The notes: a model not told the origin generated them from the letters alone. DNA of 15,107 nt from Burkholderiales bacterium RIFCSPHIGHO2_12_FULL_61_11 (GCA_001770785.1 MERZ01000341.1:4066-19172), one strand, 5' to 3'. Numbered from the stretch's first letter, positions 8,192 to 14,001 are shown. A program made the numbers and translations.

Positions 8192-9034
8192 ATGATCTCA
8201 GGCACGCAACTGATTCCTCCCGACCTTGAGCGGCGCTTCGGTGGTCTTGCGCGGCTCTATGGCGCGGCAGGTGTGCGCCGCATTCGGGCTGCTCACATTG
8301 TGGTGGTGGGTTTGGGCGGCGTCGGCTCGTGGGCTGCCGAAGCGGCCGCGCGCAGCGGTGTGGCCCGCTTGACGCTGGTCGATCTTGACCATATCGCCGA
8401 ATCCAACATCAACCGACAGGTCCATGCACTCGACAACACCTTGGGGCAGGCCAAAGTGCAGGCCATGCGCGAACGCATCGCCCAAATCAATCCAGCTTGC
8501 AGGGTGGACTGCATCGAAGAGTTTGTCGATGCTGAGAATTGGCCAGAGATTCTCGCGATCGACAGCGGGCTTGATCAAACCCAATTTTCTGTCATCGACG
8601 CGTGTGACCAGGTCAGGGCCAAGACAGCCATGGCGGCTTGGGCCATCAGGAATAAGGCCACGTTGGTCAGTGTCGGAGCTGCCGGCGGCAAGCGGCTTGC
8701 TCACCGCGTTGATATTGAAGATCTGTCATTGGTCACGCACGATCCCTTGCTGGCGCAGATGCGCTACCGCCTGCGCAAAGAGCGCGGCGCGGCCCGCCAG
8801 GGGAAGATTGGCGTGGCCTGTGTTTTCAGTCGGGAATCTGTGCTGCAACCGGCTGTCGCAAACACTTTGGATCAGCAGGAAATGTATGCGCAAGAGGCGA
8901 TGGAAACACAGTGCGAAGCCACAGCACAGAGTGATGGCAGTCTCAATTGCCACGGCTATGGATCGGTCGTTAGCGTGACCTCTACCTTCGGGTTGTGCGC
9001 AGCCGGCTGGGTGCTCAGTAAAATTGCCGGATAG
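8192..9034 (+). CDS. tcdA: tRNA threonylcarbamoyladenosine dehydratase TcdA (CsdL/YgdL)
   Basis: A 280-aa member of the ThiF/MoeB/HesA (E1-like) family. TcdA uses ATP to dehydrate t6A at tRNA position 37 to the cyclic form ct6A. Seen: an adenylate-binding glycine motif VVGLGGVGSWAAEAAARSG (about 35-53), DLDHIAESNINRQ (about 64-76) with the Asp and Arg-containing loop of the family, VIDACDQVRAKTAM, and the C-terminal HGYGSVVSVTSTFGLCAAGW typical of TcdA rather than MoeB. It begins 56 nt after cpoB and ends 78 nt before the tRNA-Lys pair, whose products carry A37 and are predicted substrates. No zinc-type paired CxxC is visible, as expected for this branch. Confidence 0.92.
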   Translation: MISGTQLIPPDLERRFGGLARLYGAAGVRRIRAAHIVVVGLGGVGSWAAEAAARSGVARLTLVDLDHIAESNINRQVHALDNTLGQAKVQAMRERIAQINPACRVDCIEEFVDAENWPEILAIDSGLDQTQFSVIDACDQVRAKTAMAAWAIRNKATLVSVGAAGGKRLAHRVDIEDLSLVTHDPLLAQMRYRLRKERGAARQGKIGVACVFSRESVLQPAVANTLDQQEMYAQEAMETQCEATAQSDGSLNCHGYGSVVSVTSTFGLCAAGWVLSKIAG

Positions 9035-9035
9035 T

Positions 9036-9066
9036 TTTTAAAAGCGCAAAAAAATGACGCTATAAT
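9036..9066 (+). promoter_or_regulatory. Predicted promoter of the tRNA-Lys operon
   Basis: A perfect TATAAT at 9061-9066 lies in the tcdA-tRNA gap, placing a start near 9073 and a leader of about 40 nt before the first tRNA. The -35 is poor: only TTTAAA-like sequence in the A/T run at 9036-9043, at a spacing of 17-19. The consensus -10 and its place right before stable RNA genes are the support. Confidence 0.6.
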
Positions 9067-9112
9067 TTCTGGCTGTGCTGCAAACGATGCAGTACAAGCC
9101 AAAAGAGATCCT

Positions 9113-9188
9113 GGGACGTTAGCTCAGTTGGTAGAGCAGCGGACTTTTAATCCGTTTGTCGTGGGTTCGACCCCCGCACGTCCCACCA
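9113..9188 (+). tRNA. tRNA-Lys (anticodon UUU)
   Basis: A 76-nt cloverleaf with genomically encoded CCA. Acceptor GGGACGT pairs with ACGTCCC before the discriminator A. The D-arm has AGCTCAGTTGGTAGAGC. The anticodon stem CGGA/TCCG closes the 7-nt loop CTTTTAA with TTT at 34-36 and A at 37. The T-arm has GGGTTCGACCCC. It decodes AAA/AAG and is a predicted target of t6A and then TcdA at A37. Confidence 0.98.
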
Positions 9189-9217
9189 GTTTTTGACTGG
9201 TGAAAGTTTTCTTTTTT
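9184..9217 (+). other. Hairpin plus T-rich tract between the two tRNA genes
   Basis: CACCAGT (9184-9190, including the CCA end of tRNA 1) pairs perfectly with ACTGGTG (9196-9202) around a 5-nt loop. A T-rich stretch follows at 9207-9217. It resembles a weak intrinsic terminator or a 3'-processing stem. Because the T-run starts a few bases after the stem, some read-through into the second tRNA is expected. The stem would compete with the mature acceptor end before processing. Confidence 0.45.
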
Positions 9218-9218
9218 T

Positions 9219-9294
9219 GGGTTCTTAGCTCAGCTGGTAGAGCAGCGGACTCTTAATCCGTCGGTCGCGAGTTCGAATCTCGCAGAACCCACCA
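9219..9294 (+). tRNA. tRNA-Lys (anticodon CUU), host of an integrated element
   Basis: A 76-nt cloverleaf with encoded CCA. Acceptor GGGTTCT pairs with AGAACCC. The anticodon loop is CTCTTAA with CTT at 34-36 and A at 37, and the T-arm has GAGTTCGAATCTC. It decodes AAG. Its 3' 45 nt, from the last base of the anticodon stem 5' strand side through CCA, are repeated exactly at 10989-11034, so this gene is the attachment site of the element described below. Integration restored a complete tRNA. Confidence 0.98.
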
Positions 9295-9295
9295 A
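9250..9295 (+). repeat. attL: 46-bp repeat overlapping the tRNA-Lys(CUU) 3' end
   Basis: These bases match 10989-11034 without mismatch (constant offset 1739). The repeat begins inside the anticodon region (CTCTTAATCC...) and ends one base past CCA. The next outer bases differ on both sides (A/T before, T/A after). This copy is part of the functional tRNA. Confidence 0.95.
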
Positions 9296-9315
9296 TAGGC
9301 CCATACAGCATATAG

Positions 9316-9350
9316 AAAGCCTGCTTCTTAATTGATAGCAGGCTTTTTTG
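9316..9350 (+). terminator. Intrinsic terminator of the tRNA-Lys operon
   Basis: AAAGCCTGCT (9316-9325) pairs perfectly with AGCAGGCTTT (9337-9346) around an 11-nt loop and runs into six T. It lies 22 nt after the second tRNA, inside the attL side of the element. A related but broken copy stands at 11053-11087 outside attR, so the operon now appears to end on the copy brought in, or kept, at attL. Confidence 0.85.
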
Positions 9351-9362
9351 TTTTTGGCCCTA

Positions 9363-9425
9363 TTGCCAGAATATTGCCAGAATTTGAAGCGTTGCCAGAA
9401 AGTCACTATTCACGGTGGATAGTGA
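9363..9425. repeat. Three direct TTGCCAGAA copies and an adjacent inverted repeat, candidate integrase/Xis arm sites
   Basis: TTGCCAGAA occurs at 9363-9371, 9374-9382 and 9392-9400, start-to-start spacing 11 and 18 bp. Immediately after is a perfect inverted repeat TCACTAT (9403-9409) / ATAGTGA (9419-9425). Tyrosine integrases of tRNA-targeting phages and islands bind short direct repeats flanking the core, so arm-type sites are the natural reading. The interval 9296-9483 holds no gene; these repeats and the terminator are all I see in it. Confidence 0.6.
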
Positions 9426-9483
9426 GAAGTTAACCAGCCCCACGCGGCAGCCAGTAGCCAGCCAGCAGCCCCACAGCGTCACG

Positions 9484-9681
9484 TCAAGGCGGTGAATGCC
9501 GCACCTTGTCCAGTACTGGCGCATCAGGCGTAACGCGGCTAAATTCCCTCGTTGGGGAAAGCCACTGAATGTAGTTGTGACAAACCTCTAGCCAGTGGTC
9601 GTCCTGCTTGAGCATTTCGGCCAGCATTCGCCCGTGGCTGTCTGGATGACTGCCGTAATAGAAGGCGAGAAGTCTGTTCAT
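9484..9681 (-). pseudogene. Truncated OGFr-domain (opioid growth factor receptor-related) protein
   Basis: A 65-aa frame, MNRLLAFYYGSHPDSHGRML, then EMLKQDDHWLEVCHNYIQWLSP, REFSRVTPDAPVLD. From memory these are the start and core of the OGFr conserved domain (PF04664), found in some bacterial proteins of about 150-200 aa with unknown function. Similarity stops after APVLD and the frame ends at TGA 9484 with VRHSPP, so roughly the C-terminal half is missing. It lies 16 nt downstream of higA and has no clear ribosome binding site. It is either a truncated gene, cut where element sequence near attL was rearranged, or an abnormally short variant. Truncation is my preferred reading. Confidence 0.68.
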
Positions 9682-9697
9682 CGCAGTGTTCTAAGAC

Positions 9698-10024
9698 TTA
9701 CCCGGCCACCACACGCAGCGCACCGGGCGCGGGTTGAACGTGCATGGGTGCGGCCTTGAATCGTTGTGCGGCTTGCCACACGTCATAGGCGCTTTGCTCT
9801 GCCAGCCACAGGCGGGCTTCGCCACCACGCGACACGCCTAGCCAGGCCTCTATGCGCAGGGCCATTTCTGGCGAGATGGCAGCCCGGCCATTCAATACGC
9901 GAGACAGTGTCACGCGGGACACGCCAAGCTGTTGCGCGGCCTGGGTCACAGTCAGCCCCAGCGCGGGCAACACATCGTCGCGCAGCGTCAGGCCGGGATG
10001 CGGGGGATTAAACATGCGTGCCAT
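9698..10024 (-). CDS. higA: HigA-type antitoxin, XRE-family DNA-binding protein
   Basis: A 108-aa antitoxin of the HigA/VapI family (begins MARMFNPPHPGLTLRDDVLPALG). Helix-turn-helix at about residues 27-48: VTQAAQQLGVSRVTLSRVLNG. The following AISPEMALRIEAWLGVSRGG and ARLWLAEQSAYDVWQA are family features. It neutralises HigB and represses the operon. GGAGA (complement of 10032-10036) sits 7 nt before the ATG, and the gene follows higB by 18 nt, the toxin-first order of hig loci. Odd: the last residues APGALRVV(AG) do not look like HigA. They are encoded by a 26-bp sequence that also encodes the integrase C terminus (see repeats), so the antitoxin tail seems captured from an integrase gene. 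Confidence 0.9.
   Translation of the reverse strand: MARMFNPPHPGLTLRDDVLPALGLTVTQAAQQLGVSRVTLSRVLNGRAAISPEMALRIEAWLGVSRGGEARLWLAEQSAYDVWQAAQRFKAAPMHVQPAPGALRVVAG
9707..9732. repeat. 26-bp direct repeat, copy 1 (end of higA)
   Basis: It matches 10378-10403 at 25 of 26 bases (9713 A against 10384 G). Both copies are read in the same frame on the minus strand and encode ALRVV preceded by APG. The bases outside differ. With copy 2 it brackets a 671-bp offset containing all of higBA. Confidence 0.85.
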
Positions 10025-10042
10025 AGTCGTTTCTCCAGTTGC

Positions 10043-10324
10043 TCAGTGGTAATCCTGATAGTCCACCAACACAGCGTCGGTTCCATCAAAGGTGAAGGTC
10101 ATGCGCCAGTTGCCATTTACCCAAACCGAAAAATGCCCCTTGAGTTCTCGCCCTTTCAACGGGTGCAAGCCCCAGCCCGGCAGGTTCATGCCTTGGGCAT
10201 TGGTCGTTTCGTTCAGGCGTCGCAGCATGGCGGCCAGTCGCGGGGCATGGGCGGCCTGAATACCGGCCATGCTCCCTTTCTCGAAAAAGGCTTTCAGTCT
10301 CTTATGCCGAAACGTCTTAATCAT
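10043..10324 (-). CDS. higB: HigB-type toxin, RelE/ParE superfamily
   Basis: A 93-aa protein. HigB toxins are ribosome-dependent mRNA endonucleases held inactive by HigA. Seen: MIKTFRHKRLKAFFEKGSMA, then IQAAHAPRLAAMLRRLN, GMNLPGWGLHPLKGRELKG and the C-terminal HFSVWVNGNWRMTFTFDGTDAVLVDYQDYH. This matches the plasmid-maintenance killer/HigB-like family (PF05015) end to end with normal length. The conserved WRMTF and the terminal DYH are intact, so the toxin is probably functional. It is preceded by its own palindromic operator-promoter, with no ribosome binding site between the -10 and the ATG. The integrase fragment ends 44 nt upstream on the same strand. Confidence 0.92.
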   Translation of the reverse strand: MIKTFRHKRLKAFFEKGSMAGIQAAHAPRLAAMLRRLNETTNAQGMNLPGWGLHPLKGRELKGHFSVWVNGNWRMTFTFDGTDAVLVDYQDYH

Positions 10325-10330
10325 GCTGCA

Positions 10331-10358
10331 TTGTATCTCGTAACGTTACGGTATGCAC
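10331..10358 (-). promoter_or_regulatory. higBA promoter and palindromic operator
   Basis: CGTAACGTTACG at 10339-10350 is a perfect 12-bp palindrome in the 44-bp gap before higB. On the minus strand TACAAT (10336-10331) is a good -10, only 5 nt before the higB ATG. TTGTGC about 19 bp further upstream may be a weak -35. The palindrome lies in the spacer, where HigA binding would block RNA polymerase, as usual for autoregulated toxin-antitoxin operons. If this -10 is used, the transcript would be nearly leaderless. Confidence 0.6.
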
Positions 10359-10368
10359 AACAACCCGG

Positions 10369-10988
10369 TTAATTGTTCACCACGCGCAGCGCACCGGGCG
10401 CGGCCTTGGCATCAAACTTCACCCCGGACTGTTCCAAAATCCACGCCTCGATTTTTTCATGGTGAACCCGTAGCAGGTCAAGCGGCCTTACCGTGTAATG
10501 CTTTTCAGCGGTCGCGCTTGGCTTGTGTCCCATGAGTTGCGCCACCACGCCAGCGGGCACCTCAAGCCACTCTGTCAGACTTTTAAACGAACGGCGCAAT
10601 CCGTGCAAGGTCAGGCCATCGAGCCCCGCCCTCTTACATGCGCGCGTGTGGGGTGTAGTCGGCTCGGTCAGATACCCGGCGGCGCTTGTTGGACTTGAGA
10701 AAATCCACGCATTGCGGCGCGGCAATGTTGCCAGCAGGTGCCCCACGAACGGGGTTAACGGTATCTCGCGGGTTCCCTCCACCTTGTCCCGGATGCTGAT
10801 TCCCTTCCATTGGGTGTTTACATCCTCCCAGCGCAGCGTCATCACTTCGTCCGGCCTCGCGCCAGTGAGTAGCAGGGTTTGCAGGTAAGCAGCGATGGTG
10901 GGGTTTTGTAGCTGTTGCACGGCGGCAAACCATGCGGCCAATTGCCCACGCTGCAACACGTCCGATTTAACCCGAGCCGTACCCAATT
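10369..10988 (-). pseudogene. Tyrosine recombinase (phage/island integrase), catalytic domain only, 5' half lost at attR
   Basis: About 206 residues of integrase remain, from ARVKSDVLQRGQLAAW to the stop at 10369. All catalytic residues of the C-terminal domain are visible: Arg in LLTGARPDEVMTLRW, Lys in the DKVEGTREIPL hairpin, HxxR in LTLHGLRRSF, His in QLMGHKPS and the Tyr nucleophile in AEKHYTVRPLDLLR. A full integrase of this kind has roughly 400 residues, with an arm-binding and a core-binding domain that are absent here. Upstream the frame runs in phase straight into the att repeat, read antisense, up to an ATG at 11043; that part is tRNA sequence, not integrase. The C terminus KAAPGALRVVNN contains the 26-bp repeat shared with higA. 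It is probably inactive alone. Confidence 0.88.
10378..10403. repeat. 26-bp direct repeat, copy 2 (end of integrase)
   Basis: Partner of 9707-9732 with one mismatch. The similarity begins exactly at a Val codon, two codons before the integrase stop. A GLRVV-like ending is familiar in related integrases, so this copy is probably the original and the higA copy the derived one. Confidence 0.85.
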
Positions 10989-11034
10989 CTCTTAATCCGT
11001 CGGTCGCGAGTTCGAATCTCGCAGAACCCACCAA
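10989..11034 (+). repeat. attR: 46-bp copy of the tRNA-Lys(CUU) 3' half
   Basis: An exact repeat of 9250-9295. It contains only the anticodon-loop-to-CCA part of the tRNA, so it is not a tRNA gene. It abuts the point where integrase similarity stops. Read on the minus strand it encodes LVGSARFELATDGLRE, an often seen translation of tRNA sequence with no protein meaning. Confidence 0.95.
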
Positions 11035-11052
11035 ACAACGCATACGGCATAG

Positions 11053-11087
11053 AAAAAGCCTGCTACTTAATTGATAGCACGATTTTT
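11053..11087 (+). terminator. Decayed copy of the tRNA-Lys terminator outside attR
   Basis: AAAAAGCCTGCT, an 11-nt loop, AGCA and ATTTTTG correspond base for base to the terminator at 9316-9350, but the 3' arm reads CGA where GGC is needed, leaving only a 4-bp top stem and A-T pairs. It is likely a weak or dead terminator. It shows that the resemblance of the two element ends extends beyond the 46-bp core. Confidence 0.6.
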
Positions 11088-11120
11088 GTTTTCTGCCCTC
11101 ATGTTCAGGTATCCCGCAGT

Positions 11121-11249
11121 TTCAAGTTTGAATGTGAGGATCAAAAGGCCGCGAGCAATTTGCTGAAACACGGTGTATCGTTCGAAAAGGCGGTCAGCGT
11201 TTTTGGGGGAAGCACCGACACTGAGCCGCGCAAACGCGCCGACGCGTAG
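11121..11249 (+). pseudogene. BrnT-type toxin gene fragment (DUF497)
   Basis: The frame beginning TTC at 11121 reads FKFECEDQKAASNLLKHGVS, then FEKAVSVFG, which matches the N-terminal part of BrnT toxins (pattern F-E-D-x-x-K-A-x-x-N-x-x-K-H-G-V-S-F-x-x-A). After about base 11208 similarity ends, the frame turns to GSTDTEPRKRADA and stops at TAG 11247-11249. No start codon is in frame in front (GTA, TCC, CGC, AGT precede it), and no brnA antitoxin follows. So about 30 of the usual roughly 90 residues are left. It lies between attR and the DUF4336 gene and may be debris from an earlier element at the same site. Confidence 0.72.
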
Positions 11250-11273
11250 CTTCGACCTTAACTTTCACAATCC

Positions 11274-11948
11274 ATGCTCAACTCAATTGCAGAGAACATT
11301 TGGCACGCTCAGCATGTCTTCAAAGTGCATGGCGTGCCAATCAGCTCGCGCATGACTCTTGTGCGCTTACCTTCCGGGGTCTTGTGGGTTCATTCCCCGA
11401 TTCCCGTGAGCGATCAAACCCGGGGGGAGATTGATGCACTCGGTCCCGTCAAATTTATCATTGCCCCCAGCAAATCTCATCACTTGTTTGCAGGGCATTT
11501 CGCCGAGAAGTTCCCTTCCGCAACCCTTTACGGTGCACCGGGTCTCGCAGAAAAGCGGCCTGATCTTGCGAACATGCAGCCACTTCGCCCTGAGCCTGGT
11601 GAGTGGTCGCCCGAGCTCGAATTCCATCTCTTCGGTGGAATTCCTTTCGCAAATGAGACGGTTTGGTTTCACGCCCCCTCCAGGACGCTGATCCTTACCG
11701 ACCTCTGCCAATGGTGGCAGGGTGAACTGCCATGGCAGGCTTCACTTTTGAACTCATTGGCAGGTGTTCGGCAGAAGTTCGACGTGCCGAGAACCGTTCG
11801 CGCAATGCTTCGCGATAAGGGTGCGGCCGCTGCAAGCGCGAAAAGGATCATGGAATGGCCTTTTCAACGTATCGTGATGGCACACAACACGATCATTGAG
11901 TCTGACGCCCGGGCGCAGCTTGAGCTGGCTTTTCGCAGGTTCCAGTGA
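11274..11948 (+). CDS. DUF4336 domain-containing protein (metallo-beta-lactamase-like fold)
   Basis: A 224-aa cytoplasmic protein with no signal peptide. The whole length fits DUF4336 (PF14234) from memory: ENIWHAQHVFKVHGVPISSR, MTLVRLPSGVLWVHSPIPVS, LGPVKFIIAPSKSHHLFAGH, YGAPGLAEKRPDL, and the SRTLILTDL motif. The His pair of SKSHHLF and the Asp of LTDL are where metallo-beta-lactamase-fold proteins place metal ligands, but this family lacks a clean HxHxDH. Its reaction is unknown. No clear ribosome binding site precedes the ATG, and the 239 bp upstream hold the decayed terminator and brnT fragment, so its promoter may have been changed by the element. It is convergent with the CoA-transferase gene, 106 bp away. 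Confidence 0.85.
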   Translation: MLNSIAENIWHAQHVFKVHGVPISSRMTLVRLPSGVLWVHSPIPVSDQTRGEIDALGPVKFIIAPSKSHHLFAGHFAEKFPSATLYGAPGLAEKRPDLANMQPLRPEPGEWSPELEFHLFGGIPFANETVWFHAPSRTLILTDLCQWWQGELPWQASLLNSLAGVRQKFDVPRTVRAMLRDKGAAAASAKRIMEWPFQRIVMAHNTIIESDARAQLELAFRRFQ

Positions 11949-12054
11949 AGGCTTGCCAGTCGCGCGAGCCGATGCCCCTCAGCACGCCTCGGTCTGCTGC
12001 TCCGGCGTGCGCAACGGTGTTCGAATCATCAAGGGCCAGCAGCTCAAACCAGGT

Positions 12055-14001
12055 TCAAGCGGCGGCCGGCTTGAGCGCTTCTAGCCGGGCCTTGAGGAAG
12101 CCGCCGGTGCCGTAGCGCGTCACGCGGCTGTAAAAACGCTCGGTCAGACGTTTGACCATGGCCACGTAGTCGTCAAGCAGTGGCGGCAGGATGCTGCAAC
12201 TGTCGTAGTTGACCACCACCGAAACCCGCTCGCCCAGGGGTGCAAGCAGCGCAGTCAGGTGCTGCTCGATGTCGTCGATGTCTTCGGTGCGATCCACCGC
12301 CAGTCCCTCGAAGTTGATAAACAGCCGACGATGCACGCGATCGAGTTCGAAGCGTTGCGCCAGCGGCAGGTCAAGCAGCCGATCGCGCAGGCCGATGGGC
12401 TGCTCCAGGAACAAGGCGGCATCCATCAGCTTGAGCTGCGGGCTGATGGACGGCATGAAGTCCATGTGCGCCAGCACGTCGCGCTTGAGGTCGATACCCG
12501 GCGCGATCTCGATCAGTTCCAGGCTGCCTTGTTCGCCCTGGGCCTTCAACTGGAACACGCAACGCTCGGTGACATAGAGCACCCGCTGGCCGCGTTTGCA
12601 GGCCTCGCGTCCGCTGAAGGTACGGTGCTCAACAGCCTGCACAAACTTGCGGGTGCTGCCTTCCCGATGAATCTGCAGGCGCCCATCCTGCAGGCGCACG
12701 TCGGGGTCGCCCGCGGTGAAGGTGCCCGCGAACACCACCGTTTTGGCGTTCTGGCTGATGTTGATGAAGCCGCCAGCACCGGCCAGACGCGGGCCAAACT
12801 TGCTGACGTTGAGATTGCCCTGCGCATCGGTCTGGGCCAGATCCAGCACCGCAATATCGAGGCCGCCGCCGTCGTAGAAATCGAACTGGCTGGGCTGGTC
12901 AATCACCGCCTGGGCATTGACGGCCGCGCCAAAACTCATGCCGCTGGCCGGAATGCCACCGATCACGCCGGGCTCGGCCGTCAGCGTCAGCAGGTCGATG
13001 ATGCGCTCCTCGGCAACCACGCTGGCAACGCCTTCGGGCATGCCGATGCCCAGATTGATCACGCTATTGGCGCGCAACTCCAGCGCGGCGCGCCGGGCAA
13101 TCACCTTGCGCTCGCTCAAGGCCATCTCCGGCAGCGAATCCAGCGGCACCCGGATTTCGCCAGAATAAGCCGGGTTGTACTGCTCGGAGAAAGTCTGCAT
13201 GTGGTGCGCCGGTTCGGTCGCCAGCACCACGGCGTCGACCAGCACGCCGGGCACCTTGACCATGCGCGGATGCAAGGTGCCGCGCTCGGCGATGCGTTCG
13301 ACCTGAGCGATCACGATGCCGCCGCAATTGCGCGCGGCCATGGCAATGGCCAGTGCCTCCAGGGTCAAGGCCTCGCGCTCCATGCTCAGGTTGCCGTCAG
13401 GGTCGGCGGTGGTGGCGCGGATGATTCCCACCGATATCGGAAAGGTCTTATAAAACAGGTAGTCGCGGCCGTCAATTTCCATCAGCCGCACCAGCTCTTC
13501 GGTGGTGCGCGCATTGATCTTGCCGCCACCCCAGCGCGGGTCAACAAAGGTGTCGATCCCGACATGCGTGAGGGTGCCGGGCTTGCCCGCGGCAATGTCG
13601 CGAAACAGGTGAGAGATCACGCCTTGCGGCAGGTTGTAGGCCTCGATCTGGTTGTCAACGGCCAGTTTCTGCAGCGCCGGCACCAGGCCCCAGTGCCCGC
13701 CGATGACGCGCTTGACCATGCCGGCGTGGCCCAGGTGGTTGAGCCCGCGCGTTGCGCCGTCGCCCTGGCCGGCGGCATAGACCAGCGTCAGGTTGCGCGG
13801 CACGCCGGTTCCGGTCTCAATCTCGGCGGCCAGAAAACGCTGCTCGAGCGCCACCGCCACGGTCTCGGCAAAGCCGATGCCGACAAAGCCCCCGGTAGCC
13901 ACGGTGTCGCCGTCGTGAATCAGCCGCACCGCGTCAGCGGCACTCACGACCTTGTTGCGCCGTGCACTGTGTTGGGTCGAATCGTTGAAATGGGTATGCA
14001 T
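12055..14001 (-). CDS. Acyl-CoA:acetate/3-ketoacid CoA-transferase (YdiF/propionate CoA-transferase type) with extra C-terminal domain
   Basis: A 648-aa class I CoA-transferase (652 if GTG 14013 is the start; both lack a clear ribosome binding site). These enzymes move CoA between carboxylic acids through a glutamyl-CoA thioester. Seen: a first CoA_trans domain (from about residue 15: [31 protein letters not shown]) and a second one (from about 300: [27 protein letters not shown] region) containing [15 protein letters not shown]. The Glu of TAEPG (residue 343 from ATG) corresponds to the nucleophile of YdiF and propionate CoA-transferase. Fused alpha-beta architecture of YdiF is about 530 aa; here about 110 further residues follow ([41 protein letters not shown]). 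The substrate is not determinable. It is downstream of an FAD oxidase and a YdaT-like gene on the same strand. Confidence 0.85.
   Translation of the reverse strand: MHTHFNDSTQHSARRNKVVSAADAVRLIHDGDTVATGGFVGIGFAETVAVALEQRFLAAEIETGTGVPRNLTLVYAAGQGDGATRGLNHLGHAGMVKRVIGGHWGLVPALQKLAVDNQIEAYNLPQGVISHLFRDIAAGKPGTLTHVGIDTFVDPRWGGGKINARTTEELVRLMEIDGRDYLFYKTFPISVGIIRATTADPDGNLSMEREALTLEALAIAMAARNCGGIVIAQVERIAERGTLHPRMVKVPGVLVDAVVLATEPAHHMQTFSEQYNPAYSGEIRVPLDSLPEMALSERKVIARRAALELRANSVINLGIGMPEGVASVVAEERIIDLLTLTAEPGVIGGIPASGMSFGAAVNAQAVIDQPSQFDFYDGGGLDIAVLDLAQTDAQGNLNVSKFGPRLAGAGGFINISQNAKTVVFAGTFTAGDPDVRLQDGRLQIHREGSTRKFVQAVEHRTFSGREACKRGQRVLYVTERCVFQLKAQGEQGSLELIEIAPGIDLKRDVLAHMDFMPSISPQLKLMDAALFLEQPIGLRDRLLDLPLAQRFELDRVHRRLFINFEGLAVDRTEDIDDIEQHLTALLAPLGERVSVVVNYDSCSILPPLLDDYVAMVKRLTERFYSRVTRYGTGGFLKARLEALKPAAA

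Larger units (their letters stand above)
9250..11034. mobile_element. tRNA-Lys-integrated genomic element remnant (about 1.74 kb) with higBA, truncated integrase and OGFr fragment
   Basis: The element is bounded by perfect 46-bp direct repeats of the tRNA-Lys 3' half (9250-9295 and 10989-11034), the classic product of tyrosine-recombinase integration at a tRNA gene. Within it, all on the minus strand, are an integrase catalytic domain without its N-terminal half, a HigB/HigA pair and a truncated OGFr-domain gene. Candidate integrase arm sites lie just inside attL. Similarity of the two ends continues imperfectly past the repeat for about 65 bp (9296-9361 against 11035-11099). The element is too short to be complete. 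It is probably a deletion derivative, immobile unless an integrase acts in trans. Confidence 0.88.

Noticed and set aside
9401..9480. CRISPR-like array from the short CAGCCAG/TTGCCAG repeats
   Set aside because: The repeats are only 7-9 bp with irregular spacing, there are no uniform spacers and no cas genes are nearby.
10989..11034. A third tRNA-Lys gene
   Set aside because: Only the 3' half of the cloverleaf is present; acceptor 5' strand, D-arm and half of the anticodon stem are missing. It is the attR copy.
10989..11043. Protein sequence GSARFELATDGL as the true integrase N terminus
   Set aside because: It is the antisense translation of tRNA-Lys sequence, a well-known spurious peptide. 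Integrase similarity starts only inside the repeat edge.
11982..12010. Hairpin GCACGCC/GGCGTGC between the convergent DUF4336 and CoA-transferase genes as a terminator
   Set aside because: The 15-nt loop is large and no T-run follows on either strand; it may be chance in GC-rich sequence.
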